NCBI GenBank assembly: GCA_027186245.1
Contig: CP114497.1
Span: 8,191,501 to 8,255,500, forward strand
Source: Coriaria nepalensis
Lineage: Eukaryota; Streptophyta; Magnoliopsida; Cucurbitales; Coriariaceae
DNA: 64,000 nt
Reading direction: 5' to 3'
The position numbers and the translations under genes are program-made. Below the pieces are notes generated by a model, which worked only from the letters and a program-made list of their open reading frames with translations, made no database searches and was not told the DNA's origin. Positions 46,833 through 58,505 of this stretch are shown here, in pieces. The stretch's first letter is position 1; each line of letters starts with the position of its first letter.

Positions 46833-49800
46833 TTATTCAACCTTTTTGCTGTCTTTGGCATCAGCGCCTTCTTGAGATGAAGAAGCAGACTTGGACTCGT
46901 CAAACTCTAACATCTGATTAACATTTTACCCAAAAAGACTAATTTCACTTGATTCTATTAGACATTAAGTTTCAGACTAACATCAGAAAAAGCATTTAAA
47001 CATACCAGATTGGTTTCACCGTTCCAAATGACATGAGCAGCCAAAAATCCGATAACAGCAGGCACAATATACAAAAGTGCAGGCTGAAAATTGGTACAGC
47101 AAAAGAGTGATGCTCAGAAATCAAAAGATTGGAAAGAAAAGAGTACTATAAGATTGGAATGAAAAAAATGTCACCTGTGCAGCTTGGAACCAGTTCATGA
47201 CAATAACTGTAAGGGCCAAACCGACAGTGTATCCCAGAAATGCACTCTTAAAATATTGACTTCCTTTCCCTCTGGAAACATCAAATCTCAGAGCCAGTGC
47301 AACAAAGATGCCTAACGAGGGAAGGGGATGAAGAAAATTATGCAATTCCAAGCAACAAAACAATATTTGGATTAACAAAAAAAAAAAGCATATAGGATAT
47401 TTGTAGAATGTAGTTGTCAAACTCACCAGGAATGACAATATCACCAAGTCCAAGCATCGAAAATGGACGAGCAGCATCTGCTGTGGGGAACAAAAGCTGT
47501 GCATTCAACAGGATTACTAATTTCAATTACATTCTTGGAACACACTAAGAGGCATGATCAAACCATACATATTCATAGTTTATTACATTACCTTTATAGG
47601 TGCATCGAAGGATTTTGCAACACTAACCATAACGGGGGTAAAGAAAACCCAAAAAATGTCATAAAAGAAAAGTCCGACCTGAAATGAAACCAAGTAACGA
47701 GAAACAATTAATGAGCGAATAATCAAAAAATTGAGTAGGAGTCAGAACCCAAAATGAAATGCAGTATCTTAATCAGGAAAGGATCTTCATTGAGTCCCAC
47801 TTATTACCAGAAGTATGGCGCCCGTCTTGAAAGATCCAAGAGAAAGCATTTCAATTCCCTGCAAAAGGAACAAGAAAAATGCCAGACCCCACACTCATTG
47901 TGCTTACTCCATTAAAACGCATACTCACAGAGAATACCACTGAATAAGACGAGCAGCAATAAAATTCATATCGTATCAACATACACCTTAGGCTTAGTTT
48001 AATGCACATCGTCTAAATTTTCAGTCCATCACAACATACCTCCTTGGCCCCAAGAACAAATGCCAACCTATCTAATTTGGGGCTTAAACAGGAGTACAGT
48101 AGGAATTTCGAACTTAGCGTCATGATGGCAACAGTGAAATTCACAGCAAGAAAGCAATAATTCCCTGACCAATTATAACATCATAGTAGAATATAATGTC
48201 AAATGAGTGCCATCATACCTGGATGCTGAAAGAAAGGCCCAATATGTTGTTAGCCAGCCAGTGCTTATTTGAAGCATACCAAGCACAGAAAAAAAATCCA
48301 GGGATTGCAGCAACGATCTGAGACCTTGCGAACTCAATCTCCAAAGCTGTATAAGAAAGGTGCAATGAAATATATCATTCTGCATAATAAAGCAAGATAA
48401 TGTCAACTAGATCAATTAACTAGGAAACTGGATACTAACACGGTCTTACAGCACTAGTAAAATCAGGTTACTTAATATATAGCGCCTCAAAATCAAATCC
48501 AGACACTTCTAGCTATTTTTTTCTGTTACTTCATGCAACCATTGGCAAAAGCATTTTCTGTCTTAAGCAAATTAACTATAAATAAATCTGAATAAAGGAT
48601 GAATTTCAATATAATAAACTCCCTCCACCTTGCAATGCAATGAAAAAGCTGTTCCAGATTAGTCTAGCACTTAGGAGGCCTCATGTGCAACTCTCAGATT
48701 TTGAGCATCGATGTTATCAGACAATCCTAGAGGTGTCAAAATGGGTGGGTCGCCGGCCCAGCCCTACCTGTGCCGGGCTTTGCACTATTCCAGATGGGCC
48801 GGGCTCAATCGGCCCATTTTTTAAACTAATGTTTTGGCCTGGCCCAAAGCCCATTGAGTTTATCCTAGTGCTAGGATGAGCCCAAAATGGGAATAGGGAA
48901 AATTGGGAAGAGACGGGAGATTTAAAAATTATTATAGGAGGGGAGCAAAATGGAAGAGGAAAAAAGTATAAGGATTCAAAATGTTCAAATAAAAATTGAA
49001 ACTGAAAGGCACAGGCGGGCCGGGCCCAAACAGTGAGCCGGCCCAACCCAGCCCAGCGGGCTTGGATTCATGTCCGAGCCCGGCCCACATGTGTGGACAT
49101 GGCCTAGCATGGCCCATTATAAGAGGGCTGGGCCAAAATTATGAGAGTGAAAAAAAAAAAACCGCGTACAGTGGAAATATGGAAAATGCCATGAAATCAC
49201 ATCCTCATTCCATTGCTTTGGCAAGAATCGTTTAATAGCAGGTAACAATGTTGCCCTGGAGAAAGTGGAAACACAAAAATCTAAGATAGTAGTTATAATC
49301 AACTATGAAAACAGTTCTCTGATCATAAATATAAAGTAAATAGAAACATACGAAAAAGCAATTATTCCAAGCACAAAGAAGTAGCATGTCAACACTGCAT
49401 TGACCAAATCCTTTGATAGAAACTTGAAAAGCAAAAATAGTGACAACAGCATAGCACAAAAATCTAAGATAGTAGTTATAATCAACTATGAAAACAGTTC
49501 TCTGATCATAAATATAAAGTAAATAGAAACATACGAAAAAGCAATTATTCCAAGCACAAAGAAGTAGCATGTCAACACTGCATTGACCAAATCCTTTGAT
49601 AGAAACTTGAAAAGCAAAAATAGTGACAACAGCATAGCACTTCCCACAAAGGGAAATCGCATGGCATGTTCATTAGACATAGTCTCCTGCAAGATCAATA
49701 AAACAAAATTTCAGATACTCGGATGTTCTTCCTTCTTTTTTTTCTTTCTTTTTTGTTTTTTGTTTTTTTTGTAAGCAGAAGATAACCAAAGTATTGGGTT

Positions 49801-50198
49801 TTATGCTTACTGAAGGTGGAGTTGGCTTCACAGATCGAAAGCAACCCACAAAAACAACGAGGGATGCAGTCAAAATAACATTCAAGTTTGGATTGACCTT
49901 AATTACAAGGGGCGCCAGCGTTAACCCTGCAAGCAATAACTCAAAGATAAGCAAATTGTTCACTGCAATTAACAGTGATTTCTCCCTTCTTTTTGTTTTT
50001 TCTCTCATTCCAGTGACATCTTTCCAAGCAAAATCATGTTTCACAATTCTCAACGCGATAGTAAGAAAGAGAACCAATTTACAAGAGAAAAAAAAAAAGA
50101 AAGTTGCATGAAATTCATATTGCAGCGACTTACAATTCCAGCACTCGTAATTTCTTACCTGCTAAAGCAATATTAGCAATACGCTCCCCTGCCTTCAT
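46833..50198 (-). CDS. SPP: Signal peptide peptidase (intramembrane aspartic protease), complete
   Basis: GxGD aspartic protease of the ER membrane that cleaves leftover signal peptides. Eleven exons (minus order): 50198-50159, 49926-49811, 49686-49535, 49255-49170, 48346-48219, 47858-47808, 47678-47592, 47496-47427, 47311-47175, 47083-47006, 46913-46833. All are GT-AG and phase-consistent, giving 341 residues, against about 344 recalled for Arabidopsis. The catalytic YD is in FFYDIFWVFF (Tyr197-Asp198), GLGD is at 236-239 (Asp239), and the PAL motif is at 290-292. The protein ends KKVE, fitting a KKXX ER-retrieval signal. Most of exon 3 and its donor are duplicated exactly just downstream (49272-49454). 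That second copy lacks exon 3's own acceptor, so I leave it in the intron. Intron 4 holds a GC-rich hAT-like insertion. Confidence 0.94.
48728..49138. mobile_element. Non-autonomous hAT-like insertion in SPP intron 4
   Basis: About 400 bp of GC-rich DNA in an AT-rich intron. It begins with CTAGAGGTGTCAAAATGGG, the kind of terminus seen in plant hAT elements. It carries clustered GGGCC/GGCCC words at both ends (about 48748-48850 and 49015-49138), able to fold back on each other. No transposase is present. The right end and an 8-bp target duplication could not be fixed by eye. Confidence 0.55.
49272..49637. repeat. Exact 183-bp tandem duplication in SPP, covering most of exon 3
   Basis: Units 49272-49454 and 49455-49637 are identical by eye over all 183 bases. 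The next three bases (CAC, 49638-49640) continue the match, so CAC is shared by the junctions. On the sense strand each unit holds the 3' part of exon 3 (from about TATGCTGTTGTCAC), its GT donor and the start of intron 3. Only the upstream unit is joined to the real exon 3 acceptor. Confidence 0.93.
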
Positions 50199-50560
50199 TG
50201 TTAAGTATCCAAAATTGTGCACCTTTTCCGCTATAATTTGAATAAACCAAACTTAAATTCTTGCCCAAGAATGCACTTTGCAATCGAATCCCTACACAAG
50301 AACAGATAGAACCACATTTAACGAAATGAATCAAGATTGCACGCGAAGGAACAAATCTTCATTCCGGAATTTCCTTTTTCAAGCAAAACCTAAGAAAAAA
50401 AGAGCGAGAAATGGAGAAGAAAACAAAAACATTAACAAGTACAGTTAGAAGAATTGATTCATACCAGTCGTCGGTCGGATCTACTGCAGATCGGGGTCTC
50501 TGCCGAAGATGGAACAGATAGAGAAAATCGATTTCGATAATAATTTTTGCAGAATTGGGG
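50199..50560 (-). promoter_or_regulatory. SPP 5' UTR, probably with a leader intron
   Basis: A GC-richer stretch at about 50466-50515 has a good donor on the minus strand (GGTATGAATC near 50456-50465) and could be a non-coding first exon. The T-rich DNA before the start codon could then be a leader intron. This is inference from splice-like signals and composition. Confidence 0.4.
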
Positions 50561-51510
50561 TTTTCCCGAAAGGGGGGAGAAATTTTGGAGGGTATTTAAT
50601 TTGGGTGTTAATGATTTTCGTAAGGTGGTTTATATAGGTTTATATACAGATAACAACGTATTTGGAAAGCTTTTAATGCAAGTAAGCCACATTCTTTCAT
50701 GCTATTCCGTCCAATCAGCTCTCGTCCACTCGTCTACTCGCCACGTAGGATTTCAGAAACATTTGAAAGGAAACGTCTTTTGAGTAACGTTAGACTTAGA
50801 GATGGTCAAGGTAAAACCTAAAAATGGAGACTTAGGTTAAACATACAAATTTTATAAAATTATAATGATCATCAAATTTATTAAATTCAGATTATTATAA
50901 ATTCTCTAAAACTTTTATATCTATAGTATTTAGAGTAAAAATTTAATTTTTTATTTAATCAGTTAGTAATTATTAATATAAATTAATTCAACCCAATAAT
51001 ATGCGTTAATTGGTTACTAATTATTTAGCTAATACAAATATAAAAAAGAAAAAATTGTTTTCTTATTTCACCGGTTAGATTGAATTAGATTAACCGTTAG
51101 TGATCGATTAAATTAAGAGATTCATTTTAATTTAAGTTTGTTTTTTAAAACGATAAGTTCATTATAATTGTATGCTAATTTTCTCGTAAAATTTTAGGAG
51201 CCCACTCTAAATTCAAGACCAGAGTATTCATCAAATAATTGAAGCAAGATTTTTACATAATTTTCTATGACTAAACAAAACATAAATTTGACTTGATCAT
51301 GTACTGTGAGACTGTGATCCAACTACATTAACCAGATAAAGAAAGAAAGAGAAGATCGACAAATATCAGCATCTCTTTTGTACGTATATAACAGTCTATA
51401 CATTCAATTTTAGGAACTTTCAGTTGAATATATGAACAAAAACGCCTTACCATAATTTTTTACTTTCATAATCAACAAGACAGAACCAGCTTGAGCTTCT
51501 GTATTGCCCT
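50561..51510. other. Intergenic AT-rich DNA upstream of SPP
   Basis: No coding segment recognised. The first 250 bp are presumably the SPP promoter; the rest is AT-rich spacer before the PPR pseudogene. Confidence 0.45.
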
Positions 51511-51514
51511 TCAA

Positions 51515-53103
51515 TTAAAAAAACACAACTGTACATGAATGTGCAAGCTGACTATACATACCAAACTGTTCTTGAGATTGCTTCCGCCATATAATAGGGA
51601 AGCTTTCGCCGAATTTACAAGTTGGAGAAACAAGTGTAGACTTTGAAACCAGTCCAGTATTCTCCGAAGAAAATTTTGCATCTCTTAATACCATTAGGCT
51701 TTTCTTAGCCAACCCTTTTTGATGATCACGTGCTACAGAAGAAGTAGGTATCTTTAAAATATTAGAGTGAGACGAACCTGTTAAGATTTCTATTGGCATC
51801 CCTTCCTCGTGATCCATTTTCTGGGTCTTTCCCTTACTCTTTGCATTATTCAGCATCCTATTTGCTTCTTTTGTAAATCCGATTGCATGCCAAGCTTCTG
51901 CAACTAACAAGATAGTGGATTTCTCAGGCTGAACGTCAAATTCTTTCATGATTTGGAACATTTCTTCTGCCTTCCATGGTTGCTTTGCTTCTCCATATCT
52001 TCAAATTATAGTCTCGAATGTTTTGAGATTTGGAGAAACTTGATATTCACACATTTTGTTAAGAACCCGGATCGCATTATCCATTCTCCCTGTACCGCAC
52101 CATCCGCTTATGGTGGTTGTGAATATAACGACGTTTGGGCGGACCCCAGATTTGATGATCATGTTCAGTAATTCTTCAGCTTTTTCGGGTTCTTGTGAAC
52201 GGACATCCTCAAATATTTCTCGGCACTTCACCATGAAACCAACTGCGCTCCATGCATTCATTATGGTGCTAAATGTAATCACATCTGGTTTGACTCCAAA
52301 TTCGTTCATCAATGTCAAAACCTGAACATAATTTTTCATAGAGAAGGTTTAGTGTAAGGAAGAGAAAACAAAAATAAGTTAGAGAGACCCTTTGGCTAAC
52401 AATTTGAAAGTGGAGTTTCTGAGGTAAATTAGTATTTTGCTTTCGGATTACACATTTTGATGTAAACCGGTGTTTGGTCCCCAACTGGATTTTAATGGAG
52501 TTTCATATTGCAATAGGAGACAAAATATTGAATTCTGTTTTAAAATGGACTCAATTGAAATCAGTGTTGCAAACTTCATCTGTGGAATTACAGATTAAAT
52601 AACCAAAAGCAATTATCAACCCCGTCTCTGTCCATAGTATCTGCAAAACCTTTGATCAATGACTTAAAAACAACAAGATTGGAATGCATCCCAGCATCTT
52701 TCATCGTATACACAAATCTCATAGCGGCCCTTATTTTACCTTCTTTGCAACATCCACTAATTATGATTCCATATGTTCTCCATTCGGTTGCAGGCCATCA
52801 TTTTCATTTCTATAATCATCTCTTCAGCTCGATCTGTTTCTCCATTTTAAACATAAGCTGTTGCTATGGTGTTGTAAGTTACAACATCTGGTTTCATTCC
52901 TAAAGCTACCATCTTATTCACCACATTCCATGCTTCTGTAATGTTCTTCTTCTTACACCATGCTCTCCCACAAGAACATTATAAGTTCTGAGATTGGGTT
53001 TTGTGTTTCCTTCTTGAGACATCATATCCAGCAGTTTAAGAGATTCTTCAGGCATACGAGCAATACCATATCCTTTCATCAATGTGTTATAGGTGTTCAT
53101 AGT
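51515..53103 (-). pseudogene. Dead PPR gene, similar to Arabidopsis At5g25630-type protein
   Basis: Minus-strand fragments read in order as P-type pentatricopeptide repeats: [20 protein letters not shown] (about 53097-53040), [15 protein letters not shown] (about 52900), [13 protein letters not shown] (about 52755), [19 protein letters not shown] (52290-52235), [16 protein letters not shown] (52140-52090) and a C-terminal tail ending HSCTVVFF, like the family end HSCTVFL. Disabling changes: an in-frame TGA at 52003-52001 in place of Trp, a TAA at 52849-52847, frameshifts near 52970 and 52780, and loss of about one repeat at the [15 protein letters not shown] joint (about 52205). About 270 bp of non-PPR sequence splits the copy at 52340-52610. 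The N-terminal part is missing. PPR proteins bind organelle RNA; this copy cannot make one. Confidence 0.82.
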
Positions 53104-54503
53104 GTATATTATCATTATTATGAACGCACTTGAATATTATCCAAGGCTTTTAGCTCATCAAAAGCCCATCAACGTCAGCACTCAGTCATGAAACAAGAAC
53201 AATAGCCCAACTACAAAAACGATTCCAAACAGACGAAGCAGTATCTTCTTCTAAACCATCCTTTCAGTAACCCCCCCCCCCCCCCAACATATAAAATGGA
53301 GCCGGTTTCATTACTGAATCAGACACTTCTCCCTTTACTTGAAGTGAAAGAAGCGTCAATACCAGCAGCTAAACTAAAAAAAGAACTCAGAACGCAAACA
53401 GCATGATGGTAGGATACTCATAATCATAGAAAGTGGATATCAAAACCAGAGGCAGTAACTGAAGTGGAACAAGCTATAGGTAAGTACCTTCACTGGCAAT
53501 GGTTGAACCCATCCTTTTCTGACAGTAGTAGTTGCTTGATCCTTGCCGGTACTTCTTGAAAAAACCTTTTCTTTACTTGCTTCTCCCATATGACTTCCGT
53601 CACCTTGAATCTGTAAACTTCAAATATAACCAGATAACTTTCTGCAACTACTATAAGGATTTCGTTTGTCACATTCCTTCACTTTTAAGCAACTCTGAAA
53701 TATAAATCCAACAGGCAAAGCAACACTATATGTATAAACTCAAAGTAATCGCACACAGAACTGATAGGGAAATTTATCATCTATCAAACTAAATTGTAAA
53801 CAAGTTAGGGCTCGACCAGCTAGATTCTCAAAGAAATCCGTCATAAAGTTTCAGAAAAGTGGTGCGAAGCAGAATAAATAGCCAGAATTCAAATCAGCCA
53901 AATTAGGTAGTCATGAACAAATATCGAAGGTCGGAAGAGGAAAAAAACTAAGTTCCGAGCAAGAGTAGAACTGTAGAAGGCGTACGTAGAGCAATTGTGA
54001 ATCTCTGATTATGGAGTAACTGAGCTATGACAAAGAGGCTAACCAGGTGACAAATGAGTAGCGATTGTTATTCGTCGGTTAAGAAAAAAAGATGAACGTT
54101 AAACATCTAATATTATATAATAATCTCGAATTTTTTTATTCAAAATTTATATAATTTATTTTTTAAGTCATTTCCATTCGTCAGTTAATTAAAAAAATGA
54201 ACGTTAAATATCTAATTTTAAATAATAATTCAAGAATTTAATGGAGAATACTTGGATAATAATTTATTTGTAAAATGCTAAAACCTCCCGTCATCTTTCG
54301 TTCAAAGTGGGTGACACTACATAACTATTGGAATTCGAAAAGTCATAACCAAGAAGAGATTTGCATGTCTTAGAAGTATATTATTAAATACGATCATTAT
54401 AATTTATTAAAACTTGTAATAATCAAACACTATATAATACTTTTTTTTTTTTTTTAGAGTTCATCATTCAAATTTATCTCCATGGCTCCAAAACTGAAGT
54501 TCA
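53104..54503. other. Intergenic DNA between the PPR pseudogene and pectate lyase
   Basis: It holds a 15-base C run at 53271-53285. One minus-strand frame (53672-53490) has no recognised family. A T tract at about 54442-54456 lies downstream of the pectate lyase stop. Nothing else is supported. Confidence 0.45.
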
Positions 54504-55978
54504 TTAACATGGTTTCTTAGGTTCGCAGTGTAGAGGACCAACAAAGTTTGTAATGGCACGAATTTGTTTAACCGGCAACGGCTTGATAAAGTCCGGCCCA
54601 TTGTGTGCTATCGGCTTCCCGGATTCAATAAATATTGCTCCGTTCTCCATTAGATCTCCCTCTGATCTCCATACCCAATTCTTCCAATCTGATTCGGAAG
54701 CTCCGTTGTTACGTTCCGTCACTCGCTTTGCATTAGGGTTTGGTGGAGCGACGAAGCGATTACCCTGGCTAATAATGGTAGGATGTTGTGTTCCACCAAT
54801 GGCATACATGAGCCAGTGAGTATAATCATTGTTAACAACATGGAAGAAACCCCATCTGCATCTAGGCATCCTTTGGACCAAACCTTTACCGAAATGATTA
54901 TATGCAATGGTAACTTGCATCCTTTTATCATCAGAGTTAGTATCACTGGCACCCATCAAAAAGACATGATCGTGCTTTGACATATGATTGTTCGAGATAG
55001 TTATAGCAGTGGATCCATTAACGACATCAATGAGCCCATCTTCACACTGAATCATGGAGATGTGATCAATCCAGACGTTCGATGATCCAAAGATTCCGAT
55101 AGCGTCACCATCTGCCCTACCCCTTATTCCCTTGTGTAGTGGGGAGTCTCTGATCATACCTCCTGGTTGAGATACGATATTGTGGATGTGCAGCCCGTGG
55201 ATGATGATATTCTTTGTTAGAAATATGTTAAACGAAGCTCCATTTGCAATGTGAACATTCGCCCCACGCCCGTCAATGGTCTTGTCAGGTGTCAACATAA
55301 GCTCCCCCTTCAATTTGATGTACATGTCGCGCTTGAATATTATCCAAAGTGGTCGTCCTTGGATGCAGCCATATCGGAGAGTACCGGGCTTAGGCTCCAC
55401 CAAGTTGTCATCTGATGAATCAGTTACCACATAGATATCACCGGCTGCGCCTCCTGTAGTACCACGTCCAAAACCCATTACGCACTTCGCAAGCCTCTTC
55501 CGATTAGCCTCCCAATTCGGGTCGCATCTCCAACAGCTATCGATTGGATTCGTTGCCACGCACCGCCCTTTATTATTATGCGAACTCCCTCTCAGGTGCC
55601 TTGCTATGTGAGTGAAATTCACGCCCTGCATCCTCCTGCATGCATGCATTAATCAATTAAAACATCATAAAACCCAACAAAATGCATGCATGCATGCAAC
55701 ATACGTTATACGTACTTTTGTAAACAAATGCAGATCAAATGAAACAAAAACTGTGGATGAAGATCAATGCATACAATTTACCTGTGAGCATGAAAGTTGA
55801 AGTGGTGGGCTTGATTCAAAGGGTTATGATCGGTAGCCTTAATGCTAGCCTCCCTAGCCTCGAGCATTCTATGATGCCAATATTCGTCATCAGAAGTTGT
55901 AAGAGCGGAAAGGGTAGGTATCACCACGGCTAAGACTGCTACTAACAACACAAACCCTCTCAACTTAATAGAACCCAT
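54504..55978 (-). CDS. Pectate lyase (PL1 family), pollen/LAT59-like, complete
   Basis: Secreted enzyme that cleaves de-esterified pectin by beta-elimination in the cell wall. Two exons, 55978-55782 and 55635-54504, are joined across a GT-AG intron rich in GCAT repeats, giving 442 residues. The N-terminus is a clear signal peptide (LRGFVLLVAVLAVVIPTLSA). Next comes a pollen-type N-terminal domain (DEYWHHRMLEAREASIKATD). The beta-helix domain has DGRGANVHIANGA, DGDAIGIFGSSNVWIDHISM, DGLIDVVNGSTAITISNNHM, QVTIAYNHFGKGLVQRMPRC and WGFFHVVNNDYTHWLMYAIG, all family signatures, including the conserved RMPRCR arginine region. A cysteine-rich start of the domain (DSCWRCDPNW) is also typical. The long N-terminal extension suggests the LAT56/LAT59 pollen group, from memory. 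The frame is intact, so it appears functional. Confidence 0.94.
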
Positions 55979-57156
55979 GTCTTTTTTTTTTTTTTTTGGT
56001 TATCAACCTTCGATCAAAATTTCCAGGTGGTAGTGAGCAAAATACAGAGATAAACTGGATTTTAATTTATCTCTGACCTTGCGCCATACCACTTATTAAG
56101 GTAATGATGAAAGAGAGATTGAGTTTTAGATTGGGAATTAGAAGATGTCTTATTTAAAGGCGTAATGTGTACCTTAATTTAGGGTGGAACTCAAACTGGA
56201 ACTGTTCAATTAGAAAGCGAAGAAAATGGAAAACCATGAGTATTTGAGTATGTCCGACTCTGTAGGGGATCACTAACTTATAACTATATTCTGCTGGTAG
56301 GTAATTTAATGTATGCATATATGTACTGTAACTCCTGTTATTGTAACTGGCAGGTTTTGTCTTTCTAAAAAGTAACCCTTAATCAAGATCATGATCATGT
56401 ACTAGTTACATTGAAGTGTTAGACCATGGGGCCCATGAAGTTGTGGGCCAGCCATCTTAAGCATCTCCTAATTGGTGTAACGTCGGAGTCGGACGGTTAA
56501 TTTCGTTAATATGTTTTATTTAAAATTATTTAAAAAAATTAAATAAAAGAGTCTAAAAATTTTATTTTAAGTGGGATAAAAAAAAAAAATTTAATTTAAT
56601 AATTATTTTAATTAAAATTCTGTAATTTTTTTTACTTAATATTTAACTATTAAAAATTTTAAATTTAATTCAATTTTATTTATTAAATTCTTCCTAACTG
56701 AAATTTAATTAATATACTATTTTTTTAGATTTTAATTAATCACTTTATAAATAGATTTATATTCAACCTTTTATTATATTATTTTAAATGAATTAAAAGG
56801 AAAGATAAAAGAGAAGATTTGAATTGAAGTAAGGAAGAAAGAGAGAAGAAAAAATGTTCAAGAAATTAATAAAAGAGGAAAAGATAAACTTAAATTAATA
56901 TATTAGTATAAGTTTAGATGTACAGTTAAATAAATAAAGAAATGAATGTGTGATACTTTTTATAGATTTTGTCGCATTCTTAAAACATATAATTAATTTA
57001 AATATTTAATTAATTTGATATAAATATTTTAACATTTATTATTAATATATATGTATGAAAATTTTATAAAATAAATGAACACTTTTTATTTTATTTATTT
57101 ATTTTTTCTTTTCTTTTCTTTTCTTTTCTTAAAGTTAACATCATACTCTTTTTTAT
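55979..57156. other. Pectate lyase upstream region, then AT-rich spacer
   Basis: A TTTAAATAAG box on the minus strand near 56149-56159 lies about 175 bp before the start codon and could be its TATA element. A T tract is at 55981-55996. From 56480 to 57130 the DNA is over 80 percent AT by eye, with TTTTC repeats near 57107-57130. Confidence 0.4.
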
Positions 57157-58505
57157 TTATTCATCAAAAAACGTGATAGAGATAATATTCGGAACAAAAC
57201 CCTTCTCCATCATTCCCTCTTTTTCAGTCTCATACTTAGTTTTGTTAGGTATCAATCCTCTCTCAAGCATCTCATTAAGACTCTCAAGCATCTCATTAAG
57301 AAGCCCATTTGCATCTTCCATCTCACCCTTTTTACAAAAACCCTTGATCAAAACATTGTAAGTCACCACATTAGCTCTTCTTCCTTCTTTCTCCATTCTC
57401 CTCCTCAAATTCAAAGCACCCCATTAAATTCCCTTCCCTACGATAACCCACCCTCCGTTACAACATTATAACTCAAATGATTAGGCCTCAACCTTAACCA
57501 TCTCGTCCAAGATTCTCGCCGCCTTTTTTGTATCCCTTTTCTAAAAAAAAAGCATCAATCAAAATGTTATAAGTCACGAGATTTGCCTTCAATCTTCTTC
57601 CCTCCATTTCCCTTATAACCTCCTTGGCTCCTTCTGTTATCACCCCCGTCTACAAAACCACCCGATAAAGCTATTATATGTCGAATTGTCTGGCACAATT
57701 CTGCTCTTTAACATCGACCCATGGATCCGGACTGCTTCTTCAATCTTCCCATCTTGTAACAATACACGTCAATCACTGTAGTGAATGTTACAATATTTGG
57801 AATGAACCCTTCTTTCCACTATCATCTCTTTCTTACAAAACCCATTTATCATAGCATTATAAGTAACAATATCTTGCTTGATCACATTTGATCCGAGCAT
57901 TTGATCAAACAAAGTTTTTGCTCCATTCAATCCCATTCCGAAATCAATGATTTGTAAGTAAACACACTAGGATTCAATCCTTGGCTCTGCGTTTCATCAA
58001 ACACCTTAAATGCAGAAGAAACATTCTCATCTTTTCAATATAGAATGTTATAACATTCGGGCTTAATCTTACTCGCCACCATATGCTTCTAGACTGGATC
58101 GGCTTTATACATCTTTCCGGTCTCGTTCTTCTTGCAATACCCATCAATGAGAGTGTTGTATGTAACAACATCAGGCGAAATTTCTCGAGCTTTCATGTCA
58201 TGGATGACATCGCTAGTTTTGTTTAACTTTCCTGCTATGCATAACCCATTAACAACAATGTCGAAAGTTATTAGACTTAGCTCAATCCTCCTCCTAATCA
58301 TATCCTTATAAACAAAGTAACATCTACAGTCTTATTCTCTTTCACTAAGCACTTCAACAACGGATCCCATAACAAGACTGAAAGCTTAAACCCGTAATCT
58401 CTGGTTCACTTAAAGGCTTCGGATCATGAACCGGTTTGGGGATTTTCAGCAAATGCTTGAACTAGCATATCTACAATGATTGAATTGGCACAAAATTGGT
58501 TGCTA
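57157..58505 (-). pseudogene. Dead PPR gene, similar to Arabidopsis At1g09820-type protein
   Basis: Minus-strand fragments in order match a long P-type PPR protein: ANSIIVDMLVQAF and [14 protein letters not shown] (58500-58330), [16 protein letters not shown] (58285-58240), [18 protein letters not shown] (58180-58120) followed by GKMYKADPV, then broken repeats, and a last part with [31 protein letters not shown] and KGFVPN (57390-57170). Disabling changes include a TAG at 58091-58089 straight after KADPV and repeated frameshifts and small deletions between 58080 and 57420. A 21-bp tandem duplication (57260-57301) repeats seven codons near the C-terminus. The order and the GNGKMYKAD-like block point to the At1g09820 group. 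It is not translatable as one protein. Confidence 0.8.
57260..57301 (-). repeat. 21-bp tandem duplication within the PPR pseudogene
   Basis: CTCTCAAGCATCTCATTAAGA occurs twice back to back (57260-57280, 57281-57301) with no difference. It is in frame and doubles NEMLESL-type residues. Confidence 0.9.

Noticed and set aside
53129..53144. 16-base word CTTGAATATTATCCAA, also present in the pectate lyase exon (55332-55347), next to the 5' break of the PPR pseudogene
   Set aside because: Only about 20 bases match, with no extension on either side; chance in AT-rich DNA is likely.
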